Positions 7,822 to 16,128 of a stretch of 43,771 nt of DNA are shown here, piece after piece. Source of the DNA: Flavobacterium rivuli WB 3.3-2 = DSM 21788 (GTDB lineage: Bacteria > Bacteroidota > Bacteroidia > Flavobacteriales > Flavobacteriaceae). The stretch lies in contig NZ_KB899981.1 of NCBI RefSeq assembly GCF_000378485.1, positions 1 through 43,771 on the forward strand, given 5' to 3'. The notes beneath the pieces were generated by a model. That model saw only the letters and a list, made by a program, of their open reading frames with translations. It did no database searches and was not told where the DNA came from. Positions within the stretch are counted from its first letter, which is position 1. Each line of letters begins with the position of its first letter. The translations under genes were made by a program, and so were the position numbers.

Positions 7822-8556
7822 TTAATCTTGTGCTTCCTCTATATACCCTTCTTCTCCTCGACCTACCTTCCTCACTTTCCCCTCCGGCACAAAACCACCT
7901 ACCACCACAACAATTTCCCCTCTCGGTTCTTTCTTGTCAAAATGCGCATGCACTTCGGTTGCGGTGCCGCGCACGGTTTCTTCGTGCAGTTTACTCAACT
8001 CCCGCGATACCGATACCGGGCGGCTTTCGCCAAAGTACTGTATAAATTCGGCCAGGGTTTTAACCAGCTTGTGTGGCGATACATAAAATATCATGGTGCG
8101 GGTTTCTTCCTGCAATGCTAAAAAGCGCGTTTGGCGGCCTTTTTTATCTGGCAGGAAACCCTCAAACACAAACTTATCGTTTGGCAGGCCGCTGTTTACC
8201 AGTGCCGGCACAAAGGCCGTGGCACCGGGCAGGCACTCTATGGGTATTTTATGCTGCACGCAGGCACGGGTAAGCAAAAAACCGGGATCTGATATTGCCG
8301 GGGTGCCTGCGTCGCTTATAAGGGCAATGGTTTCGCCATTTTGCAACCGCTGAATAATACCCTCTACCGTTTTGTGCTCGTTGTGCATGTGGTGGCTGTG
8401 CATGTGCGTGCCTATCTCGAAATGCTTAAGCAACTTGGCGCTGGTGCGGGTATCTTCAGCCAGGATAAGGTTAACTTCCTTAAGCACTTTTATGGCGCGA
8501 AAGGTCATATCGTCAAGGTTGCCTATGGGCGTAGGTACAATATAGAGTTTACTCAT
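7822..8556 (-). CDS. rsmI: 16S rRNA (cytidine(1402)-2'-O)-methyltransferase RsmI
   Basis: A 244-residue tetrapyrrole-methylase-fold enzyme that 2'-O-methylates C1402 in the decoding centre of 16S rRNA. Diagnostic motifs are present: YIVPTPIGNLDDMTFRA at the N-terminus, AEDTRTSAKLL, ALISDAGTPAISDPGFLL, CLPGATAFVPALVNSGLP and FEGFLPDKKGRQ. It is shorter than the roughly 280-residue E. coli enzyme because the C-terminal extension is missing, which is usual in Bacteroidetes. Its ATG (8554-8556) shares one base with the TAA of the upstream acidic-protein gene (TAATG arrangement), suggesting translational coupling. A gene remnant follows it. Confidence 0.95.
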   Translation of the reverse strand: MSKLYIVPTPIGNLDDMTFRAIKVLKEVNLILAEDTRTSAKLLKHFEIGTHMHSHHMHNEHKTVEGIIQRLQNGETIALISDAGTPAISDPGFLLTRACVQHKIPIECLPGATAFVPALVNSGLPNDKFVFEGFLPDKKGRQTRFLALQEETRTMIFYVSPHKLVKTLAEFIQYFGESRPVSVSRELSKLHEETVRGTATEVHAHFDKKEPRGEIVVVVGGFVPEGKVRKVGRGEEGYIEEAQD

Positions 8557-10211
8557 TAATTAAATCTTTTCTCTACAATAGCCATAAAGCGCTCTTCATA
8601 CTCTTCTTTGCCCACCCAGTTGTTATAATCGGGCTTAACAAGGTCTTCTATAAAGTTTTGCGCCTCACGCTGCGAGTTTAGTGTATTAAGCTGTGAGATA
8701 ACGCGGTTAAGGTCGTCGCTGCTGCCGGCAAACAAATGTTTTTCGAACGCTATACGGTCGTTAAGTGCCAGGCTTATGGTTTTGCCAAAGCTGTCATTAA
8801 GCGTCTTTGGTGCCGTGGGTTTCTCGTCTTTTACCAGTTCTTTTTTAGGCTCGTCCCAGCTAAAGCCCTGTTTAGGTTCGGCAGGCTCAGGCTCATTCCA
8901 GTTAAAAGATGGTGGTGTTGCAGGTTTTTCAGGCTCGGCAGATTTTGCAGGCTCCCAGTTTTTCCAGTCGTCAGACTCCGGTACTTTTATTGTTTCTAAA
9001 TTTGCCTCCCAGTCAAATTTAGGGGCAGTTTTTGGCGTTTCGGGCTCTGATTTTTTAGGTTCCCAGTTTTGCCAGTCATCATTAGCTGCGCCATTAATTT
9101 CTTGTTTTACCTCTGGCGGAACCGGAGTTTTAGGCGCATCAAAGTCGGCAGGCCATGTTTCTTTCTTTACAAACTCAGGCTCTTTATAATCACGGAAATC
9201 TTCAAACGAGATTTCTTTTTGCTGCACAGGTTCTTCGGGCGCCGGTTTGCGCTCGTAAGCAAAGTCGAAACCAATTTTAGATTCCTCTACTTTGGCATTT
9301 GCATCGGGTGCTATGGTTTTAATTTCGGCATCGGCCGCTTTTTCTTCTTCTTCAGGGGTACTGTTGTGTGTGTTTTCAAATACCGCTGCCGCCGATTTTT
9401 CTTCGGCTGCAATAGTTTCCTCCGGTTTTACAACGGCAACTTTTACTTCCGGCTCTTCTGTTGGTTCTTCAACTTTAGGCTGCTCCGGTTTAGGTGCCTC
9501 TTCTGGAGCTTCCTTTTTTACAGGCTCCTCTTCCGCAGGCGTGGGCTGTGCGGTTTCCTGCTGAGATTCTTCTTCTATAACCTCTTCCTCATCGGCAGCT
9601 TCTGTTGCCTCTTCCTGAGTTTCGGCATCGGCCTCAGCTTCCTCTTCCGCAGGAACAGGCTCGCCTTTATCATCACCCGATTCCTCGGCTATTACTTCCT
9701 CTTCAGCTTCTTCTTTTTTATCGTATTTAGGAGCATCCTCAGTTTCAGTTTTAGGTGCATCGGCTTCGGCAGGAACTTCCTCGCCAGATTCTTCTGTTTC
9801 CTTTTTCTCAACGTCAGATGCCGCTTCCTCCTCCGTAGGTTCGGTCACTACACCTTCGCCGTCCTTATTTTCTTTATCTTCTTCAGGAGCTTCCTCTTGT
9901 TTAGATGCTGCATTTTTAGCCTTCTCCTCTTCCTTTTTTTCTTTTGCTTCCTCTTCTTTCGCCTCAATTTCATTCGCCTTAACATGCTGCGGCTCTTCAA
10001 GTCCGTAAGTCTCCTCCAGTTTAAACAAAGCAGAAGCATGCCCTATCGTAGGCTCGGCATCGCCAAACTGCTCCTCTACAAATTTAAGCACCAGCAATTT
10101 TTCATAAAGCTTAAGGGTTTCCTGCAGGAGCTGGTCCAGTTCTTCCCTATTCTTTTGTTTTAGTATGCGGTGGGCAATGCTTACCAGGTCGGCTTCTAAC
10201 TTTTTCTTCAT
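8556..10211 (-). CDS. Very acidic low-complexity protein with conserved-looking ends
   Basis: A 551-residue protein without a signal peptide. Residues 1-70 form a helical N-terminal region (LVSIAHRILKQKNREELDQL). Residues about 75-300 are dominated by Glu, Ala, Lys and Pro. Residues about 350-460 carry repeated Trp motifs (DDWQNWEP, DDWKNWEP, FNWNEPEP, FSWDEP). The last 80 residues look globular again (DRIAFEKHLFAGSSDDLNRV ... KRFN). This is a two-domain protein joined by a long disordered acidic linker. Flavobacterial genomes commonly have such a gene before rsmI, but no function is known to me. The TAATG overlap with rsmI implies co-expression. The long open frame on the opposite strand is a by-product of the Glu codons. 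Confidence 0.8.
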   Translation of the reverse strand: MKKKLEADLVSIAHRILKQKNREELDQLLQETLKLYEKLLVLKFVEEQFGDAEPTIGHASALFKLEETYGLEEPQHVKANEIEAKEEEAKEKKEEEKAKNAASKQEEAPEEDKENKDGEGVVTEPTEEEAASDVEKKETEESGEEVPAEADAPKTETEDAPKYDKKEEAEEEVIAEESGDDKGEPVPAEEEAEADAETQEEATEAADEEEVIEEESQQETAQPTPAEEEPVKKEAPEEAPKPEQPKVEEPTEEPEVKVAVVKPEETIAAEEKSAAAVFENTHNSTPEEEEKAADAEIKTIAPDANAKVEESKIGFDFAYERKPAPEEPVQQKEISFEDFRDYKEPEFVKKETWPADFDAPKTPVPPEVKQEINGAANDDWQNWEPKKSEPETPKTAPKFDWEANLETIKVPESDDWKNWEPAKSAEPEKPATPPSFNWNEPEPAEPKQGFSWDEPKKELVKDEKPTAPKTLNDSFGKTISLALNDRIAFEKHLFAGSSDDLNRVISQLNTLNSQREAQNFIEDLVKPDYNNWVGKEEYEERFMAIVEKRFN

Positions 10212-10251
10212 AACTTTTAGAATAATAAGGGGTGGCGCAATAGTTTTTTAA

Positions 10252-10259
10252 TAAATTTG
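10252..10259 (+). promoter_or_regulatory. Candidate -7 element (TAAATTTG) for tdk
   Basis: TAAATTTG matches TAnnTTTG and lies 54 nt before the tdk ATG at 10314. It overlaps a possible upstream TTG start at 10257, which makes that longer reading unlikely. Confidence 0.4.
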
Positions 10260-10313
10260 TTTGAATACAAAGTAACACAAAACATTTTTGTTTTACTGCC
10301 AGAAAAATGCAAA

Positions 10314-10949
10314 ATGTTTCTTGAAAATACAGTAAATCATAAAGAACAGTTCGGGTGGATAGAGGTAATTTGCGGGTCTATGTTCTCGGGTAAAACCGAA
10401 GAGCTTATCCGCAGGCTTAAGCGCGCGCAGTTTGCCAAACAAAAGGTCGAAATATTTAAACCATCTATAGATACGCGCTACCACGAAGAAATGGTGGTAA
10501 GCCATGATGCTAACGAAATACGGTCTACTCCCGTTACCTCAGCATCCATGATTCGCCTGCTGGCACAGGAGTGCGAAGTTGTGGGCATAGACGAGGCCCA
10601 GTTTTTTGACGACGAGATCGTTGCCGTGTGTAACGACCTTGCCAATAGCGGCATACGCGTTATTGTAGCCGGGCTCGATATGGATTTTAAGGGCAACCCC
10701 TTTGGCCCCATGCCTGCCCTTATGGCCACCGCCGAATATGTTACTAAAGTACATGCCGTTTGTACCCGCACCGGTAATCTTGCCAATTATAGTTTTAGGA
10801 AAGCCAATAACAACAACCTTGTTATGCTTGGCGAAACCGAAGAGTATGAACCCCTGAGCAGGGCGGCTTATTATGAGGCTATGAAAACGCTTAATGTATT
10901 ACCTAACAAAGGAGGGAATTTGCAGGAACCAAAATCGGAGTCGTTGTAA
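10314..10949 (+). CDS. tdk: Thymidine kinase (type II)
   Basis: A 211-residue cytosolic enzyme that phosphorylates thymidine to dTMP in pyrimidine salvage. The P-loop is GSMFSGKTEE (Lys27), the carboxylate motif is GIDEAQFF, and the lasso/substrate region contains VHAVCTRTGNLANYSFRK. The lasso keeps only one of the usual zinc-site cysteines (CTRTG), a pattern I believe is normal in Bacteroidetes. I place the start at MFLENTVNHKEQFGW, the typical flavobacterial N-terminus; an upstream TTG at 10257 would add 19 unrelated residues. In relatives tdk is commonly close to murF-alr. Here a toxin-antitoxin pair lies between them. Confidence 0.95.
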   Translation: MFLENTVNHKEQFGWIEVICGSMFSGKTEELIRRLKRAQFAKQKVEIFKPSIDTRYHEEMVVSHDANEIRSTPVTSASMIRLLAQECEVVGIDEAQFFDDEIVAVCNDLANSGIRVIVAGLDMDFKGNPFGPMPALMATAEYVTKVHAVCTRTGNLANYSFRKANNNNLVMLGETEEYEPLSRAAYYEAMKTLNVLPNKGGNLQEPKSESL

Positions 10950-10967
10950 AAACCGATGACAAAAGTG

Positions 10968-11006
10968 AGTTATACGTGTAAATTTATTATATTTGTACGT
11001 ATAACT
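10968..11006. promoter_or_regulatory. Palindromic operator and promoter of the toxin-antitoxin pair
   Basis: Perfect 10-bp arms AGTTATACGT (10968-10977) and ACGTATAACT (10997-11006) are separated by 19 nt. A -7 element TATATTTG (10988-10995) lies between the arms. The centre-to-centre distance of about 29 bp, the position over the promoter and the short distance to the antitoxin ATG (11015) fit autoregulation by a dimeric ribbon-helix-helix antitoxin. Confidence 0.65.
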
Positions 11007-11014
11007 ATATTGAC

Positions 11015-11266
11015 ATGGACACAAAGCTGACTTTAAAATTAAATAAGGATATAATCCAAAAAGCAAAAGAACATGCTTCCAGTCAAAACAGAAGCTTGTC
11101 ATCAATGATAGAATCACTGCTGCAAGTGATACTTAAAGAAGATAATACTAATTTGAAAGATTTAGAAATTACTCCTTTTGTAAGAAGCATGGCATCTGAA
11201 ACTTCATTGCCTGCAAACAGTAACACTGATGACTATTTTGAATACATGCTTAAAAAGCATTCATAA
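11015..11266 (+). CDS. Antitoxin of a PIN-domain toxin-antitoxin pair (DUF6364/VapB-like)
   Basis: An 83-residue protein. The N-terminus TKLTLKLNKDIIQKAKEHA followed by SLSSMIESLL looks like a ribbon-helix-helix DNA-binding unit: one beta strand (residues 3-9) and two helices. The C-terminal half (EITPFVRSMASETSLPANS) is the extended region that would wrap the toxin; I associate this layout with the DUF6364 group. Its stop TAA shares a base with the toxin ATG (TAATG, 11264-11268). A 10-bp palindrome straddling its promoter is the likely binding site for autorepression. It lies in the middle of the tdk to murF-alr interval, which suggests acquisition there. Confidence 0.85.
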   Translation: MDTKLTLKLNKDIIQKAKEHASSQNRSLSSMIESLLQVILKEDNTNLKDLEITPFVRSMASETSLPANSNTDDYFEYMLKKHS

Positions 11267-11679
11267 TGAGGCTATTTCTTGACACTAACGTTATGCTGGA
11301 CTTGCTTGGTATGCGTGAACCATTTTTTGTAAATGCAGCCCGTATACTTTCGCTTGCAGATAGAGGAAAGGCACACATATCTGTTTCAGCATTATCTTAC
11401 TCAACTACTGATTATTTTCTTAAGAAAATTCAATCTCCTGCCAAAAGCATAGAAGCCTTGAGAAAATTCAAAACAATTTCAGATATTATTGCCCTTGATG
11501 AAACTATTATTGAAAAGAGCCTCAACTCCGGTTTTTTAGATTTCGAAGATGCATTGCAATATTATTCTGCAATTAAAGGGGGTTGTAATTACATAATTAC
11601 CAGAAACGTAAAGGATTTCAAAAAATCTGAACTTCCTGTTCTTACTCCAGATGACTTTATAGCCTTATTAAAAAACTAA
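11266..11679 (+). CDS. PIN-domain toxin (VapC-like ribonuclease)
   Basis: A 137-residue PIN-domain protein, probably a metal-dependent endoribonuclease neutralised by the upstream antitoxin. Acidic active-site candidates are Asp6 (FLDTNVMLD), Glu94/Asp95 (DFEDALQYY) and Asp117 (TRNVKDFKKS). The DTN, the ED pair and the late TRNxKDF motif are the canonical PIN signature. All key acids are present, so it should be active. It starts inside the antitoxin stop codon and ends 4 nt before the TTG start of murF-alr, so readthrough from the toxin promoter would enter an essential cell-wall gene. The RNA target cannot be read from the sequence. Confidence 0.9.
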   Translation: MRLFLDTNVMLDLLGMREPFFVNAARILSLADRGKAHISVSALSYSTTDYFLKKIQSPAKSIEALRKFKTISDIIALDETIIEKSLNSGFLDFEDALQYYSAIKGGCNYIITRNVKDFKKSELPVLTPDDFIALLKN

Positions 11680-11683
11680 AACC

Positions 11684-14125
11684 TTGAGCGTAAAAATCCA
11701 GGACCTTATACCCGCCATGCATTCCCGTTTTGAAGGAATACAACCTGATATGGAAATAGACAATGTGTCTATAGACAGCCGGTCACTGCAGAACAATGCA
11801 GGTACTTTGTTTTTTGCACTTAGCGGGCAAAACCGTGATGGCCACCAATACATTACATCTCTTACAGAAAAGGGCGTGGTGAACTTTGTAGTTAACCACA
11901 TTCCCGCAACTGCCACGGGCAAAGCCAACTTTTTCGTGGTAGACAATACGCTGACTGCACTTCAGGATTTTGCTATTTATTACAGAAACCTCTATAATTT
12001 CCCTGTCCTTGTTATTACCGGAAGTAGCGGCAAGACCATTGTAAAAGAATGGCTTAACTATATGCTGAGCCCAGATTATACCATTATCCGTAGCCCTAAG
12101 AGTTACAATTCGCAGGTTGGCGTGCCGCTATCTATAATCGCTATTAACGAGCGCCATAACCTGGGGATTTTTGAAGCCGGAATTTCGACTACCGGCGAAA
12201 TGGAAAAATTGGAGCCCATAATAAGGCCGGATATAGGGATACTCACAAATATAGGCCCTGCACACGATGAAGGATTTGCCAACCGACTGGAGAAAATACG
12301 TGAGAAGCTAAAAATATTTGCTCATACAAAACTCCTTATCCTCCAGAAAAATGCAGAGGTTGAAGCTGAATTAAACCCAGCTATAAAAACATTTACATGG
12401 AGTTTTGAGCCTGGGGCCGATGTGCTAATAAATACCAAACATAACAACGGCAATAGCATACTTTCTGTAACTTATAACGAGGTACATTTTGATGCGTCCA
12501 TCCCTTTTACCGATGATGCCTCTATAGAGAACGCCATTAACAGCCTGATGTTTTTACTCTACCTGCAATACAGCCCTGCAACGATTATTAGCCGCCTGTC
12601 AGGATTGTACCCTGTAGAGCTTCGGCTGCAGGTTAAGAACGGCATTAACGGCTGCACCATTATAGACGACAGTTTTAGTTCAGACTATCAGTCGCTTAAA
12701 ATAGCGCTCGACTTTTTAGAGCAACATAAAACGCACCAGAAGAAAACCATTATACTATCGGATGTTTTTCAAAGCGGGTTTGATGCTGATTTGCTGTATG
12801 CTAAGGTTGCAAAGCTTTTAGCAAGCCACAATATAAGCCGCGTGATAGGCATTGGCGAAAAAATAAGTACACAGCTTGCCGACTTCCCTAACTTTTACCC
12901 GTATAAAACCACGCAGGAATTTTTGGCACATTACCGGGCAAAATCTTTTGAGAACGAAACGGTACTGGTTAAAGGGGCACGCTCTTTTCGTTTTGATGAA
13001 ATTGTGGTGTTCCTTGAAGAGAAAACGCACGAAACAGTGTTAGAAATTAACCTGAACGCGGTTGTACACAACCTCAACTTTTACAAATCTAAACTTAAGC
13101 CGGAAACCAAAATAATGGTTATGGTAAAGGCCTTTGGGTATGGCAGCGGCAGTTATGAAATTGCCAAAGCCCTGTCGCATCAAAAGGTAGATTATCTGGG
13201 GGTTGCTTTTGCAGATGAAGGCATCTCACTACGCAATGCGGGTATAAGCACGCCTATTATTGTAATGAACCCTGAGAGCAGTGCCTTTGCTGCAATGGCT
13301 GCCTATAACCTGGAACCCGAAATATACTCCGCTAAAGAGCTACGGGCTTTTATCGCTGTTGCACAACAAAAGAATTTATCTAACTATCCCATTCATATAA
13401 AGCTGGATACCGGTATGCACCGACTGGGTTTTGAAGGCTACCAACTGGAAGAACTTATAGATTTGCTTAAAAACAACAACCTTGTCACGGTAAAAAGTAT
13501 CTTCTCGCACCTGTCATCCAGCGATGTGCCGGAGTTTAAAGATTTTACTTTAGGACAGATTTCAAAATTTGACGAATGGTCGAATACTTTAATTCAGGCA
13601 TTAGATATTGACCCTATCAGGCATATACTGAATACATCGGGCATTTATAATTACCCGCACGCGCAGTATAACATGGTACGACTGGGTATAGGCCTGTATG
13701 GCGTGGGTAATGACGAGACAGAATACAAAAGCCTCGAAAATGTGGGCACGCTTAAAACCATCATCCTCCAGATAAAAGAACTCCCTGTTGGCGAGAGCAT
13801 TGGCTACAGCCGCAGGTTCCGCACCAGCGAACCCATTACTATTGCAACGCTGCCCATAGGCTATGCCGATGGCATTCCGCGCCGCTGGGGTAATGAGACC
13901 GGCTACGTATTGATAAAAGGTAAAAAGGCCCAAATTACAGGAACCATAAGTATGGACATGATGATGGTTAACATAACCGGCATAGATTGTAAAGAAGGGG
14001 ATACGGCTATAATATTCGGCAAAGACCCATCGGTAGTTACTATTGCAAAAGCGCTGGGCACTATTCCGTATGAAATTTTAACGAGTATTTCGCAAAGGGT
14101 AAAAAGGGTTTTTTATAAGGAGTAA
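11684..14125 (+). CDS. Bifunctional MurF / alanine racemase fusion
   Basis: An 813-residue cytoplasmic fusion. Residues 1 to about 450 are a Mur ligase with P-loop TGSSGKTIVKEW (Lys117), which in MurF adds D-Ala-D-Ala to the UDP-MurNAc-tripeptide. Residues about 455-813 are a PLP alanine racemase with the cofactor lysine in VMVKAFGYGSG (Lys482), the GMHRLGFE loop, GLYGVGN and the late TISMDMMMVN motif. This fusion is typical of Bacteroidetes. I start at a TTG (MSVKIQDLIPAM...), because the next Met is 12 codons in and the N-terminus is conserved before it. The toxin gene ends 4 nt upstream. The GSSGKT loop differs from the standalone MurF form GSNGKT, and relatives often also carry a separate murF, so ligase activity is less certain than racemase activity. 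Confidence 0.92.
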   Translation: MSVKIQDLIPAMHSRFEGIQPDMEIDNVSIDSRSLQNNAGTLFFALSGQNRDGHQYITSLTEKGVVNFVVNHIPATATGKANFFVVDNTLTALQDFAIYYRNLYNFPVLVITGSSGKTIVKEWLNYMLSPDYTIIRSPKSYNSQVGVPLSIIAINERHNLGIFEAGISTTGEMEKLEPIIRPDIGILTNIGPAHDEGFANRLEKIREKLKIFAHTKLLILQKNAEVEAELNPAIKTFTWSFEPGADVLINTKHNNGNSILSVTYNEVHFDASIPFTDDASIENAINSLMFLLYLQYSPATIISRLSGLYPVELRLQVKNGINGCTIIDDSFSSDYQSLKIALDFLEQHKTHQKKTIILSDVFQSGFDADLLYAKVAKLLASHNISRVIGIGEKISTQLADFPNFYPYKTTQEFLAHYRAKSFENETVLVKGARSFRFDEIVVFLEEKTHETVLEINLNAVVHNLNFYKSKLKPETKIMVMVKAFGYGSGSYEIAKALSHQKVDYLGVAFADEGISLRNAGISTPIIVMNPESSAFAAMAAYNLEPEIYSAKELRAFIAVAQQKNLSNYPIHIKLDTGMHRLGFEGYQLEELIDLLKNNNLVTVKSIFSHLSSSDVPEFKDFTLGQISKFDEWSNTLIQALDIDPIRHILNTSGIYNYPHAQYNMVRLGIGLYGVGNDETEYKSLENVGTLKTIILQIKELPVGESIGYSRRFRTSEPITIATLPIGYADGIPRRWGNETGYVLIKGKKAQITGTISMDMMMVNITGIDCKEGDTAIIFGKDPSVVTIAKALGTIPYEILTSISQRVKRVFYKE

Positions 14126-14184
14126 AATCTTTTTTGTACCTTAGCAATTACCAAACAATTATTTACAACCTAAAAATACAAGAT

Positions 14185-14574
14185 ATGGGATTAGCTAAAG
14201 AGTTTAAAGACTTCGCACTTAAGGGTAATGTATTAGACCTTGCTATTGGTGTAATTATAGGCGCTGCCTTTGGTGCCATTGTAAAATCGCTGGTAGAAGA
14301 TATTATCACTCCGCTTATACTATCGCCCATACTTGAAAAAGCCGGTCTCGAAGATATTAAACAACTTACCTGGGGTGCAGGGGTTAAGTATGGCAATTTT
14401 CTTAGTAATGTAATTACTTTTATAATCGTGGCGTTTGTATTGTTCCTTATTGTTAAGGCAGTAAACAGCACCCGTAAAAAAGAAGCTCCTGCTCCTGCCG
14501 CTCCACCGGCACCTACAAACGAAGAAAAATTGCTTATGGAAATAAGGGATGCTATACAAAGCAGGACGCTGTAA
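14185..14574 (+). CDS. mscL: Large-conductance mechanosensitive channel MscL
   Basis: A 129-residue inner-membrane channel that opens under membrane tension and releases solutes during hypo-osmotic shock. The start MGLAKEFKDFALKGNVLDLA is the MscL signature. TM1 (VIIGAAFGAIVKSLVEDII) and TM2 (FLSNVITFIIVAFVLFLIVK) are followed by a Pro/Ala-rich linker and the C-terminal helix NEEKLLMEIRDAI. Length is normal. An upstream TTG reading from 14134 is rejected because it has no similarity and overlaps a promoter-like TACCTTAG (14137-14144). It lies 59 nt after murF-alr, and a hairpin terminator at 14731 separates it from asd. Confidence 0.95.
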   Translation: MGLAKEFKDFALKGNVLDLAIGVIIGAAFGAIVKSLVEDIITPLILSPILEKAGLEDIKQLTWGAGVKYGNFLSNVITFIIVAFVLFLIVKAVNSTRKKEAPAPAAPPAPTNEEKLLMEIRDAIQSRTL

Positions 14575-14730
14575 TTAATTATGAAAAAGAGAAAAGATTT
14601 TGAAGATCTTACATGAATAATATGCATATTTGAAATGCTAATTGGTGTATTCTCTATTTTTGATTAGTGAGTATTTTTAGCTTTGTTATAAAAAGACGTT
14701 TCCGCTATACTACATATTCTATTATTCACA

Positions 14731-14757
14731 AAACCGCTTTTAAAAGGCGGTTTTTCT
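14731..14757 (+). terminator. Rho-independent terminator downstream of mscL
   Basis: AACCGCTTTT and AAAAGGCGGTT form a hairpin with one G-U pair, followed by a T-run. It lies about 160 nt after the mscL stop and just before the asd promoter. Confidence 0.7.
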
Positions 14758-14768
14758 TTGTTATATTT

Positions 14769-14801
14769 TTGTGGTTTCAAACACTTTTATAACTAATTTT
14801 G
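14769..14801 (+). promoter_or_regulatory. Promoter of asd (TTG-22-TAATTTTG)
   Basis: TTG at 14769-14771 and TAATTTTG at 14794-14801 are spaced by 22 nt, a good Bacteroidetes promoter. The start codon is at 14833, giving a leader of about 25 nt. Confidence 0.6.
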
Positions 14802-14832
14802 CCTTATTCGTTTAATTAATAACCATCTTAAT

Positions 14833-15822
14833 ATGAAAGTTGCTGTTGTAGGCGCTACCGGAATGGTAGGTGAAGTAATGCTTAAAGTACTGGCAGAAAG
14901 AAATTTCCCAATAACCGAACTAATACCTGTAGCTTCAGAGCGATCTGTAGGTAAGGAAGTAGAATATAAGGGAACTAAATATAAGGTGGTAAGCCTTGAA
15001 ACTGCCGTTAGCATGAAGCCCGAGATAGCATTATTTTCGGCAGGTGGCGACACAAGTAAAATCTGGGCACCGGTTTTTGCAGAGGCGGGAACTACTGTGA
15101 TAGACAACTCGAGCGCATGGCGTATGGACCCAACAAAAAAACTGGTTGTTCCCGAAATTAATGCCGGCGAACTTACTAAAGACGATAAAATTATAGCCAA
15201 CCCTAACTGCTCTACCATACAAATGGTACTGGCACTGGCGCCGTTGCATAAAAAATACAACATTAAGCGCGTAGTAGTTTCTACGTACCAAAGTGTAACC
15301 GGCACAGGAGTTAAGGCTGTTAAACAGCTCGAAAACGAGTATGCAGGCATTGAGGGCGAAATGGCATATAAATACCCTATTCACCGTAATGCGATTCCGC
15401 AGATAGACGTGTTTGAAGACAACGGCTATACCAAGGAAGAAATGAAAATGACACGCGAAACCAAAAAAATAATTGGCGACGACTCTATACAGGTTACTGC
15501 TACAACCGTGCGCATCCCAACTGTGGGCGGGCACAGCGAAGCGGTAAACGTAGAGTTTACTAATGATTATGAGTTGGCCGATATACGTACAATTTTAGAG
15601 GAAACCGATGGTATAACCGTACAGGACAACATTGCGTTGTTTGATTACCCAATGCCGTTATATGCAGAAGGCAAAGATGATGTTTTTGTAGGCCGTATTC
15701 GTCGCGATGAGAGCCAGCCAAACACACTAAACCTTTGGATAGTTGCCGATAACCTTCGTAAAGGTGCTGCTACAAATGCGGTGCAGATTGCAGAGTATTT
15801 AGTTGAGAATAAGTTGGTGTAA
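14833..15822 (+). CDS. asd: Aspartate-semialdehyde dehydrogenase
   Basis: A 329-residue cytoplasmic NADP-dependent enzyme converting aspartyl phosphate to aspartate semialdehyde, the branch point to lysine, diaminopimelate, threonine and methionine. The dinucleotide motif VVGATGMVGEVML is at the N-terminus. The active-site cysteine is Cys126 in NPNCSTIQM, and the substrate/acid-base region contains RIPTVGGHSEAVNVEF. Length and the late ending fit the Gram-positive-like branch of Asd. It has its own promoter and is followed by a 150-bp imperfect inverted repeat and a strong terminator. Making the diaminopimelate precursor, it fits thematically with murF-alr upstream. Confidence 0.96.
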   Translation: MKVAVVGATGMVGEVMLKVLAERNFPITELIPVASERSVGKEVEYKGTKYKVVSLETAVSMKPEIALFSAGGDTSKIWAPVFAEAGTTVIDNSSAWRMDPTKKLVVPEINAGELTKDDKIIANPNCSTIQMVLALAPLHKKYNIKRVVVSTYQSVTGTGVKAVKQLENEYAGIEGEMAYKYPIHRNAIPQIDVFEDNGYTKEEMKMTRETKKIIGDDSIQVTATTVRIPTVGGHSEAVNVEFTNDYELADIRTILEETDGITVQDNIALFDYPMPLYAEGKDDVFVGRIRRDESQPNTLNLWIVADNLRKGAATNAVQIAEYLVENKLV

Positions 15823-15842
15823 CACTTTTTTAAAGTATAACC

Positions 15843-15993
15843 CATCTTGACTTTTTTGATTGAAGCGAAAAATAGAGATTTTTATTTCAGATTTTGGCTT
15901 TTTTGCATTGCATAGCAGCGCTACGGAATAATGAAACAGGTAAAATATGGAGCGAAAAGATCATTTTGCAGCCAATTGAAAAAAGTCAAGATG
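15843..15993. repeat. 151-bp element with imperfect ~20-bp terminal inverted repeats
   Basis: The outer arms CATCTTGACTTTTTTGATTG (15843-15862) and the inverse near-match ending AAAAAAGTCAAGATG (15973-15993) enclose about 110 bp that contain AGCGCTACGGAATAATGAAAC and no reading frame. The size and terminal repeats are MITE-like. Internal pairing beyond the arms is weak, so a simple long hairpin is less likely. Confidence 0.55.
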
Positions 15994-16004
15994 AGTTCAT
16001 AGTT

Positions 16005-16047
16005 AATAACCCGCAGTATTTTAGGATGCTGCGGGTTATTATTTAAT
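16005..16047 (+). terminator. Strong terminator after asd
   Basis: A perfect 12-bp stem, AATAACCCGCAG (16005-16016) and CTGCGGGTTATT (16029-16040), with a 12-nt loop and an AT-rich tail. With the 151-bp element it fills most of the 306-bp gap between asd and the next gene. Confidence 0.75.
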
Positions 16048-16128
16048 TATCGGAAAAAGATTAGTTGTTGCAAGACGAAGTAATAATCATGAATTAGCTT
16101 ATATTTGAGATAAGTAAGTAACCCAGTA

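Noticed and set aside
9069..10163. Long plus-strand open frame (364 codons) antisense to the acidic protein
   Set aside because: It is the complement of Glu-rich codons, gives a Phe/Arg/Leu-rich unnatural sequence and has no start context. The minus-strand gene explains it.
14134..14184. TTG-started extension of mscL
   Set aside because: The MscL family begins MGLAKEF at 14185, and the upstream stretch has a promoter-like TACCTTAG.
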